Shown here: positions 44,201 through 56,200 of the stretch, piece after piece
Position numbering within the stretch: position 1 is the first letter of the stretch
Layout of the letters: each line of letters starts with the position of its first letter
From: Diphasiastrum complanatum
Lineage: Eukaryota; Streptophyta; Lycopodiopsida; Lycopodiales; Lycopodiaceae
Length of the DNA stretch: 64,000 nucleotides
Direction of reading: 5' to 3'
NCBI GenBank assembly: GCA_029204225.1
Contig: CM055112.1
Coordinates: forward strand, 23,551,171-23,615,170
Translations under genes and position numbers: made by a program
The notes under the pieces: generated by a model
What the model saw: the letters and a program-made list of their open reading frames with translations, nothing else
What the model was told of the DNA's origin: nothing
The model's database searches: none

Positions 44201-47200
44201 TTCATCATTCACTGTCTTTAAATCAAGTGCCTTTGTGAGAAAATGTGCATTCGATGAAACAATAACTATCCTGCCTTCAATCCCATATTTCTTTGCAGTG
44301 GCTATGATATTGTCCAGGAGAAGATTTGTCAAAAGGAAGTGACCTACAAGAAGCATGAGAGGGGCCAACAATAATCAGAATGTTATATCAACAGATTAAA
44401 TGTTATCACATGCCCAAAATAGCTTCATTTTTCAAGAAAAAAAATTGTTAAGCTTGATAATTTCAACTACTCAACTTCATAAGATCATCTAGCAATGCTA
44501 CCAAGAAACAGCAGGTAAATTGGGCAGTTTTGTATTTCAAGTTATAAGACATCTAGAGTAAGCCATGTATAGGGTTGAAAATCATAACATCATTTTTAAA
44601 ATTCTCTTCAAAAAAATCTCAATTTATCCTCATGACCATGTCCCTTTACATTGTGAGCAGCTTGTGGATTTTATCTGAAATGAGGGTGCTATAATCCAAT
44701 GTGCTATAATAGTGTTAAATAAGTAGTGTTAATGAGAGAAATTTGTGAGAATAGTGTTAATGAGTTAGTACTTGAGGCATGCTTCATCAAAGTCAAGGCA
44801 AGGGTAAGAGAAAATGGACCAACAAGAGAAAGAGCAACAAGAATCAAAGAGAAGATGGAGCAACATCTTCTGATGGAGGCAAAGGAGGTAAGAAAGATAA
44901 GACTAACCTTAGGTATTTTTATTGTGACAAGAAAGGACATTGTGCAAGTGAGTGCCTCAAGAAAAAGGAGCAAGGCAACAAGCAATCAACATTCACTACT
45001 GGTGATGAGGACGATCGAGTTATTGATTCCCTCATGGCGTCTTTAAATCTTATTTCAAAAGGAGATGTGGATCCTTGGTGGATCGATAGAGGAACTAGCC
45101 CTTGTCTTTCTTTCCCATTGCTTGTACTCGCTGCATACTTTGATCTCTCTCATGGTATCGGAGCAGGCTCGCCATCGATCTGGGCATGGGCATGCAGTAG
45201 GTTTCTACATTTCTGGAGTGATAAAATTTGTAGAGAATAACGAAGAGAGATCTCTAAACATCAAACTGTCAAATGATAAGCCTAAGGGGCTAGGTAAATT
45301 AAGATTGGAGGAGAAATGCGAATATTTAAATATTAGGTCCCTAATCAGAAACCATGTGAAATAAAGGTCTCGGGAAGGAGATCGAATGAGGGGGCGTAGA
45401 CTATGACCAAACTCTGTATCAAGGCAAGAAGATGGGACAAGGTGTTAGCAGCAGCACTAGAAGCGCCATGTTTGTAATGGATGTCAAAGTTATAATCTGT
45501 AAAAACTAGAGCCACATGTACTGACGGTCACTGAGACCTTTCTAAGTAAACAAATAACGAAGATTGGTGGTCTGTATGGTAAAGTTAATGAAACCATTTC
45601 TGAAGAGCACGTAAAGTGGCAAGGAATTCTTTTCATATGTACAATAATGCAGCTCATAAGAACGTAAACATCGTGACTGACAAGCAGTGACACCACTTTC
45701 TTGATATAAGACAACTCCTAATCCAACAGAGCTAGAAACATTTTCAGTAGTGAATTTTTTAGTGAAGAACGAGAGACACAGAGTAGGAGCAGAAAGGAGA
45801 GTCTTAAGAGTAGAAAAATACGACATTCAGGTGACCACAACTCCATAAACAATATAGAAAATTTGTGGAAATTTTCTATGCGGTAAGAAATGTTCTTCAT
45901 AATGAGCTCTAAAAATAATGAATCAATCTACACGCCCATTGATGTTCCTAGGAGACAACGAATAAATGAGTCGCCAGTTCTATAAATTTTTCAATGAAGG
46001 CTTTCTGTCAAAAGTCATGATAATTCTATGAAGAGCAAAGAAGCAAAAAAAATCGCCAAATATTTCAAGTGTAAAGCTTGATGCAATGTGAAATTTTCAA
46101 TCTAGGTGAGGGATAAATAATAGGCTACAATAATCAAGACTATGTGACCATGGTTGTGTAGGAAGCCTATCGTAAGCCACATATCATGGGTGTAGCCTCG
46201 GATCTGTCACAATGGTTTAAGAACCATGATCTCTACCTAATGCCACATACTCATTTTCTAGTCTCTAACACACAAGTTTTAGATCCGATAAGTGAATGAA
46301 TTGACTTAAGGGGAATTGCCTCCTTGTCTATGCCCCTCTACTCACCAGTTGTGATAGGAGACCTGGCCTGCCAAGAAAGTCTAACCCAAGTAAATAGGGA
46401 AATCTTGCTATAAGAGGCTTTATCAATCATCTTGTGGTTGATTAGGGTGATAAGGAAAGTACCTTGATCAAGGGGTAGCCTAGAAAAGAGAGCCATATCT
46501 ATCTAAAGTTCAACATGAAGGCCTGAATGCCTGAAGTCAATAGGAGCACTAAAATTACATACCAAATCTTGAAGTCGGTAAAAATAGTCAACCCCTAGAA
46601 CAGAGAAATTGTTTCAGGGGTTCTAACATGAGTTTCCTTGATTGTTAAGAGGAGGCCAAAATTTCAAGTCTTGTGTCCCTAAATTGACTCCACAACTTAT
46701 TAAACAATAGCATGGGGTAGGCAATTTTAGGGCCAAGCCAAGAGTTAAGTGGAGGAGTGTGGACAAAACTCCCATATTATTGTTTTGCCACATATTATTT
46801 GCATGTAGTAGGGAACTATAGTTCAATAATAGGGAAAGAAAAAGTAACAAGGGAATTGGGAGAACAACAGTGAATCGAACCAACAAGACAATGAAGACAA
46901 GGCAAATTCCAACAGGAAAGGAAAATGCTTTATTTGCGGTAAGTAAGGTCATTACGCAAAGGAATGCTGGAAAAACAAGTTCACAAGAAGAAACAGGCAG
47001 AAAATTTTGCTGAAGATGAAGGACTTGAAATGAAGTTGAGTGCTTTGGATCTTGGCAATTGTAAATTGTTTTCGGCATCAACATTTTCATGTGATTTCTC
47101 AAGGGAAGAAGAATGTTGCTTTATCGATTCAGGAGCATCAAAGCATATGACACCACAACAAGATTGGCTATTTAGTGTTCAACAACTAGATGACGGTACA

Positions 47201-50200
47201 AATGTCAAGTTGGGAGACAATTATACTTACGACATCAACGGTGTTGTACATATTCAATTAACTTCAAGAAAAGCTGGACATATCAAGGATGTACTCTATG
47301 TACCTGGCATAAAAGAAGAGTGTGCAATCATGAGCTTGACCATCCTACCTCTTCCCTGAGCTAAACCGTACTCGCCGATCGATGAGAGGTTTCTAGTACA
47401 AAATACGGTCTCAGGGAGAATGTATTCTCTTTTGCTATCTGGATTTGGTACTTTGGATAGTTTTTTTGTGATTCCTATTTCAAAAGGTCTCTAGTGATAG
47501 TATTTATAAGGATATTCTAAGGAGATTGTCTAACTTATTGGGACTGTGCTGATGAAGGAGTCTCCAACTAAAACCAAGGCCAACTCCTATAGCTGAGAAA
47601 AAGTGTATGGTTGTACATGGTATTAGAATAACTAATTTCAGGATCCTTGGGTTGACATTTTGTGGTGGGAACTCACTCAGGACTTACTTTTTCTGAACCA
47701 GTTTCCTTAGTTAACTTTGACCCCCGACAATACTTTGTCTTTGGTATATACTGGTAGAGGCCTGAGGTTACTGACAAAGTCTCTTTTTCATTGTCTAATG
47801 GCTAGAATAGATTGCTCAAAAATCAGAGTTTGTTTGGTTATGATAAGTCCTGCAACTTGGAAAGCACAAAAAAACTACATCTAATTTGTAGTTAATTAAT
47901 GCTTCTTAGGCTCATTGAGCTTCTCTGAATAAACCACATAGAATGAGTACAATAAATAGTGGTATTGGCCTAAAAAGAATATGACAACTTTAGAAAGTAG
48001 TCAATAAAGTTTCTAGATGTCGTTAGAGTCAGTCCTTATATAGACAACTTGTTAGAAGCTTGATCTATCTAACAACTACACGACCAGATATTGCATATGT
48101 TGTTAGTATGGTTAGTCAGTTTATCGCTATGCCTAAGCAGGTTCACTGGAAAGCTACCAAGTGGATACTTAGATATATTAAAAGTACGTTACGGTTTGGT
48201 ATCTTGTATGGAAGACAAGATGCTGTACATTTGCAAGGGTATGTTGATACAGATTGTGTTGGAGATTCGAAAGATTGAAAATTCACTACAGGTTATGTTT
48301 TTATCTTGGATCAGATTCTATATCTTGGACTTTAAAGAGACAACCTACCATTGCATTATCATCTACAGAGGTAGAATACCAAGCTACCGAGGCAATTTGG
48401 TTACGAAGCATTCTACAGGATCTTCATATGGAACAAGAAAAACCTATAGTATTTCAGTGTGATAACCAGAGTTCCATCAAGTTGGCAAAGAATCTGGGTT
48501 TTCATAGCAAATCAAAACATATTGTAGTACAACAACATTTCATCAGAGAGAAACTTCATAATCATGAAGTTGAGATTATCTTTTGTCCTACAAAAGAACA
48601 AGTCGTAGATATGTAAAAATAAAAATTTGAGAAGTTTAGAGAACTTTTGGAAGTGATGGATAGCATAATTAACATTAAGGGAGAGTGTTACAAATTAATG
48701 TTAATTTGACCCCTATTGTTAATGAGCCATGGCTGCGAGCTATATTTAGGGGCCCATATTATTTTCAGTTTTGCCATAGAATATTTGCATGTAGTAGGGC
48801 AAATAGTTCAATATTATGATTTACATTTGTGATTTAGTAAAAGACTTGGGAAATTACCATGTATAGGAACTAAGTTTAGATCAAGCTTTTGCTAAGACTA
48901 CTAGAAAAATATATAAGAAAGACTGGCACCCCACCTCTTTCAATCCACTGTGGTGAATGTTTCAGATCTATGACTTGAATCTAGGACATTGTTATTTGTG
49001 TGTGAGTACTAATAAGATTTGTTTAGTCCTATCTTGGATTATCCCCTTCCCATTATGTACACAAAATTGAGTCTAGGAGTTCCAAATCGTCTACCATTCC
49101 CCGAAGACCTAAACACTATCATAGAGAACGTACAAGGAATGATCCAAGCAAAGAGTACTAGAATGAGGCAATACATGAGCTCCAGAAGAGGACAACATAG
49201 ACTACAAAGCTCTAATAGGAAACTTGCTCCTAGTCACAAAGATTGCTTTGAGACAAGCCCCTATACCAAATATTTCATCATATGGATTTGAGAGAGGTTT
49301 GCATTCCGACATCCCAAATTTTTCAAAAAGTTCATGTGCATACTTAGATCGAGAAATAAATAGTTCATGTGCTACTCTCCAAACTTCAATCCCTAGAAAG
49401 TACTGTAGTGAATCAAGATCTTTCATTTCAAACTCTAATGAGAGATATTTCTTAATATTTCGAATCAAAACTCGATTAGAACCTGTGATGATAAGATCAT
49501 CTATATACATCAGTACGATAACTATTTGATTATCTTTTACCATAACATAAAGTGTAGAGAAAAGGTTTACTGTTGTTTTGTGGACTTCAGGAAAGCCTTT
49601 GATTCTGTCCCACGCTCCTTACTCATCCAGAGACTCCGAGACTTGGGTTTCTCTACAGATATTATCCTAGCTGTCATGGCTCTCTATGAGAGGGTTTTGG
49701 GTTGCTTCCGTCATGGCAGTGCATATCTGAGCAGATCTGGAGCACTATTGGGGTTAAGCAGGGATGCTCTCTCTCACCAGTTCTCTTTGGATTATATATT
49801 GACGAGCTAGAGCAGGTCATCTCTCAGTGCGGTGGGGACGGTTGTCGTCTTGGGGACATTCTGATTGCCATCCTTCTCTATGCGGATGATGTGGTACTAG
49901 TCTCCCGTACCAGAGAGGGATTACAGAGACAGTTGGACTGTTTACACACCTTTTGCACTCAGTGGGGTCTAGGGGTGAATCTCTCGAAGACCAGAGTTAT
50001 GGTCTTCAATACCTCTAGGGCCTTCATGCAGCGCCAGGAGCTTACTTTTGACGGACAGCCCCTAGAGGTGGTCTCTTCATACACTTACCTGGGTGTGCTC
50101 TTCTCTGGTCCTACCTTCAGTATGAGAAAGGTGGCTACTTCTAGACTTGGGAAGGGCCACTCTTCCCTAGTCCAGCTGGAGAGACTCTGCTTCCGTAAGT

Positions 50201-53200
50201 CTATTCAAGATGCCCTAAGTACGTGTAGACTGTTTGACACCATCGTCACCCCCTCAGCATTGTATGCGGCAGAGATATGGTGTACAGGACTATCATCCTC
50301 ACATTGGTCCAGCATTTCACACCTACAGACCACCATGTTAGCTCCCATGATTCGAGCGAAGCCCTCGGTTCCACATGAGATCATCCTTGCGGAGTTTGCC
50401 ACCCCCCCTATTCAGAGTGAGGCAGCCTTCCAGCTCATCACATACATCCAGAGAGCTCAAGCACTTCCTGATACAGACAAGCGGTATACGCGGATTGCAC
50501 TCATGTCCTCTCATCACCTTCAAACTCAGGGATACAGGCTGTCATGGTTCTCTCAGGCATCACACTTCCACATGGAAGTATTTGGTATCACTATCACTGA
50601 TCTCCCTTTGGGTACACACCAGTATATTAGATGTTTTTTATACAGAGCATATCTCGACCGTACTTGGCGACATCAGCTAGGGGTTAAGCCTGACTACTAC
50701 CGGACTCACTTTCTGGAGCAGGATGCCACTGGTCTTCCAGTTTTACCTCGCTATTTGTCCTCTGGGCTATCACACGGTCTCCGTTTCACTTTGGGACAGT
50801 TTAGAGTCTCCTCCCATCAGCTGGCTATTGAGACAGGTAGATTCCAGGGTACACCACGAGAGGAGAGACTATGCCTGCTATGTCCCCTTCATGAGATAGA
50901 GTCCGAGGAGCATTTCATCTTCAGATGCCCCATATATTATGAGATTAGAGGGAGATATCACTGTCTATAACCGTGACATGCCTACTACACTCAGAGCTCT
51001 GATTGGCTATGAGGACTCTCGTTGTGTCGCACTTATGCTACAAGAGATGGTCTTGCTGCGCCAGGATATGTACCAGTCAGCTAACCAGCCACATCCTAGC
51101 TCCCAGGCTCAGATTACATCCTTCTTCACCAGGAGACGGACACGGTCTGATGGCGATGACGATGACACAACACCTCACCGATGTCAGAGACAGTGTATCA
51201 CTCATAGTCATGCTACAGTTCGCACTTCATGCCATGTTACGAGAGCGCACACTTTTCACCCTCCTAGACGACGTCAACGACGGTCCATGTTACCTCATGT
51301 TGCAACTCGTATCACATCTTTCTTCAGTAGTAGCACTACATGATATTACTCTACTCCTGGCAACTATATGGACAATTGGCAATTTGTAATTTATAGTTAT
51401 GTTGTTCATTTTTCTTTTATGCATAGTTTTTTCTTGGAGACGTTTATATACGCTCCCACGATTTTCACATACTTGACATGTACTCCATGTGGTCTTATAT
51501 GCCTTTTGGCATGGAAAAGACATTAATAAAGCTTTCTTTCTTTCTTTCTTTCTCTCTCTCTCTCTCATAAAAAGTATAATAAGAGTCAATCCCAACAATT
51601 AGCAAATCCAAATAAAGCATGAGAGATGGAGCAAGAAAGAAGAGCAAGGACATCCAATTTCAATTCGATAGAGGTTCAACCTGCTTGATTAAAATGAACA
51701 TGTGAAATGAATTACAAAGTACCACTATATAGTGGATTTTAGGGCTTTGGCCTCAATCCTATTAACCAATTTCCACCTCCCTTATTATTTAAAATTTGAA
51801 ATTTGAAATTTGGGGGGAACCCGTTTTTATTCACTAGCTTGACTATTAGGCCTTGCGACATTTAATTCCCACAAAAGGCCTAAAGTCCTTTTATTAGCTT
51901 TTAACTAATCAATAACTATGTGATCATCGGGTTGGACTTACACAAGCAGGGTGCCAAATCCCTCTCATTTAAGGACTATGGTTAGGGTTGCCTTGGAATC
52001 TGCAAACCCTCCAACATATGTGTACACAAACTGTCATGCCCACGACTGGTCTTGGGTAGTGTGTCCATGCTAGAGATCAGCAGACCAACAACCCGTAAAT
52101 TAATTATGATTATAAGGGGTATGAGGCCCTTATGTGTATATGGTCATATTTAATGGTTTTAGACCTAAACTCATGATGGTGGATTTATATTGGTCTACCA
52201 GTGAGTCATTGAAGAACTGGATGACGTGACTCCTGGTGCATGGGCCTTGGAGGGTATAAGTATACCTATTGGGCTCTCACTAATGTATACTTGATATTGT
52301 GATGAGTAGCTACATGTTGCTTGAGTGATTCCTCATTGAGATTGATTCATAGCTTGAGGGCTAGATCCATTTGATCTAGGATTGGTTGGGTTGGTTTGTC
52401 CACCATCCGTACCCTTTGTGGTTGCTTGTTTTTGCATGCTTAGAATAGGATCTTTGGAGTAGGACTTCATACAAACCATCATTATTTAAAGTATTTTTGC
52501 ACTTAACCAGCTTTGAAAGATCGCCAAGCGTAGTGCGCCGAGCTGATGCGTATTACCTTTGGAAATTCACTTCCGAAGGGAGAAGGCAAATATGGTTGCT
52601 GATGAATTATCGCAAATATTGTATCGGGTGAGCTTTAATATAGGTGACAATGACTGTTGGAGGGTTTGCGGATCCCAAGACCACCCTAACCCTAGTTAAT
52701 GAGTGAGAGGGATTTGGCACCCTGCGTGTGTAAGTCCAACCCAATGATCACATAGTTATTTGATTAATTAGAAAGTCAATAAAAGAATTTTAGGCCTTTT
52801 TGCGGTACTTTTAATGTCGCAAGGCCCAAAAGTCAAGTTATTGAATAAAATGGGAGTTCCCACCAAAGATCATTTTCAAATTGGGTCTCCAATTAATGAA
52901 AGGGTTCCCACTCTTTTTTTAAATTTGAATAGTTAGGGAGGTAGAAATTGGTCAACAGGAATTGAGGCCAAGACCCTCCAATCCACTGTTTAAGTGGTAG
53001 TTTCGAATCATTGTACATATTCTCTCTTCATTTCAATACAAGGAGGTTGGCCCTCTTATGGAATGGATCGGGAATGTCCTTGCTCTCTATCTCTCTTCCT
53101 CCATCTCTCATGCTTTCTTAATATTTGCTAATTGTTGGATTTGATGTTTATTGGGATTGAATGTTCTTATGCTTTTTGTGAGAGAAGAGGAGGGAGAAGG

Positions 53201-56200
53201 CCGAGTTTCTATCATTGTGGATTAGGGTTAATGGATGTAGGGTATGTTGTAGAATGAATGATACTAGGAAACATACATGCAAGAAGATTTAAGCAACATG
53301 CAAGCTCATGCAACAACATACAAGAGCATGCACTGACCATGCAAGGTTTAGGAAAAAACCAGCAAGCTATGGATCATAAATTTGATCCTAGTTCAATCTG
53401 TATGAACTCTACTCTATGCCTATTAGATGAATCAAGAATGTACATCATTTGATTCTTCAAATCCGGCACAATATAGTGGTTCCCATTGGACTTTTGGTTT
53501 AGTCTTGGTAAATATCTCAACTAAAACTTCTTTGGCTTGAAACACCAACTTTAAGACTTCTCCCAATGTAATATCCATCTTACTAGACAAAATATTCACA
53601 ATTTGTCATCTTGAATGGTTCTTCACGATGATGCAATTGGGTATAAATATCAATACGTTGATGTGATCTACACAAAGGATCTGGTAAATCTATTGATGGC
53701 ACAGGTACATAATGAACTTCCGTTGTAGCTCTGGCATTTTTTAAGGCTTCTTCTTCTTGTAAGTCTTTAATCCACTGCCTCATGTTGTGGTATTTTTTCT
53801 TCTCAGAGTTGAGATTTGGATAGACCCCTGATGCTCAGTGGCTGGTACAGATTCTGTATGTGTTGGTTCAACAACAACTTCTTTTGTTTCTAAACTCTTC
53901 TGACAACCATAACTGGTGTAGATGGTTCAATGGATTTCCTCGGTACAAAACAAACTGCTTGACTTGGTTTGATTGTAATCATGTTCAATGAAGCAGGTAC
54001 AAGTGGTAGCTTTAATAACTAGGAAGAGCAGCCCACCAAGCCTTTGAGCAGATGTCCACCAATGCCTCCAATGTACCTCTCCTCCAATGCTCCTAAGCTC
54101 CTTCCAAAAGTAGACAAACAAGATGGCCTCAAGAATTTACCACCCAACCATAACTAGATCCAAGCTTCAAGCAAGACCTATCTAGCACCCCCTTGCTAAA
54201 CCACAATCACTACCATTACATACACAAGCATGCTCAAGATCCTACCCCCATCTAAGTCCCATACCAAAGATGGTGATCCTCACAAGAGCAAGCAAGCAAG
54301 CAAAATCAAAGCTCTCTGCACACTGTCAGTCCGTACAGTCGAAAAAGCTTCTCAACAAAAATTTGAGCTAGTTTTGAAGCTTTAATCGTAGTTTTAGTTG
54401 GGATAAATTGAGCAAACTTCATAAGTCTACCAACAATGACCCAAACAGAATCATGGCCATTCTCTGTACGTGGAAGCCCAACCACAAAATCTATAGAATC
54501 TGATATACTTTCCCACTTTCCAGTAGGAGTATCCAATGGATGCAATACGCCACTAGCTTTTAGCCTTTCAGCCTTATTTAACTGACACCTAGTACATTTA
54601 AGTACATAAGTCTCTACTTGACTTTTCATCTTAGGCCACCAAAAGTGCCGCCTAACTAAGTCAAGTGTTCTTTGTATATCCGGATGTCATGCGCATGGAC
54701 TATCATGACACTCATGTAGTATTTGGGCCCCAACTGTGTCATTCTCCGGTACACATACTTTGCCCTTACAAAACAAAATCCCATTGCGTATAGCAAAATC
54801 TATTTCAATCTTTTCCTGATTCGAAGAATCCAGCTTACCCGAATTGACCCCAGAAAGTACTTGTTTCCAATACTTTCCAAAAAAAGGATCGGACTTAAAA
54901 AGTCCTTGGAGAGGTTGAAATAAACCCAGTTGTATATCAGTAAAGCTTAACTGATTAATAACCGGTAAACGACTCAAAGCATCCGCTAGAGTGTTTTGAC
55001 TTCTTTTATAATACCGTATTGAGAAGTCGAATATCTGGATTAGCTCAGCCCATCTAGCTTGTCTCCCTTTTAAATCTGTAGCATCACATAACAGAGTGTT
55101 TGATGACTTGGCACCATACAAATAATGTCGCCAAATTTTCAAGGCATGAATAATAGCAAAAATCTCCTTTTCATAGGTATAATACCTAGATTGAGTTGGA
55201 TTGAGTTTCTTGCTTTCAAAAGCAATAGGATGTCCATCCTGCATTAAGATAGCTCCAATCGCATAATCACTGGCATCGGTCCTAACCACAAATGGTTTCC
55301 TAGGATCGCCAATGATCAAGATTGGTGCACTTGTCACACTTTTCTTAAGAAACTCAACTATTGGCCAATCTCCACCTCCCTTATTATTTGGGAGAGCCCT
55401 TTTTATTCACGAACTTGACTATTAGGCCTTGCGACATTAAAAGTCCTGCAAAAAGGCCTAAAGTCCTTTTATTAACTTCTAACTAATCAAATACCTATGT
55501 GATCATCGGGTTGGACTTACACACGCAGGGTGCCGACTCCCTGTCACTTATAAACTAGAATTAGGGTTGCCTCGGAATCCACAAACCCTCCAACACTCAT
55601 GTTACGGGAGATGTTCCTACTGCAAAGGGAACTATGTTAGGTGGATCAATAGTGTCATCATGATGATACACAAAGTCTCTTCTCTAGGAGAAGACCATGG
55701 ACAGATCTTGAGCCAAATGATGATGATGATGATGACACTCCTACACATGACCACCAACATGGACCAGAGACAATGCACTCCTCAACATCATCTGGAAATT
55801 AGAGCTACTAATCCTCTCCTGAGGGCACATAGCTTTCATAGATGACCTCCACAATGTTATAAATAGCACATTCCAAACATGCATCCAACGCCAACATACA
55901 TTACCTCCTTCAAGAAGACATAATGACTATATGATAATGACATACAATTACATTGTAACACATTATACCAACATAGAGTGTACCAGTTGTGCTCCAATTG
56001 TATCTTAACGATTTATTTATATGTAATTTTCTTCTACTCCATTAGAGACATTTCATATGCTCCCATGGATATTACATACTTGACATGTGCTTTTTTGTCT
56101 TATATGCCTTTTGGCATTTACAAGACATTAATAAAGATTTCTTTCTTTCTTTCTCGTCATCTCTATCTTTGTGCGTTAGTTATCTCGCGACTTATATACC

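Larger units (their letters stand above)
46690..49010 (+). mobile_element. Ty1-copia element, decayed, with LTR remnants
   Basis: 46765-46830 (cccatattatt...tttgcatgtagtaggg) matches 48760-48820 in the putative 3' LTR, which starts TGTTACAAATTAATG at 48686 after gggaga. Between them are Gag knuckle, protease and the pol C-terminus. Most of integrase and RT is missing. Confidence 0.72.

Noticed and set aside
53583-53783. 66-residue minus-strand frame as a host gene
   Set aside because: No recognised domain, no splice context and surrounded by transposon pieces.
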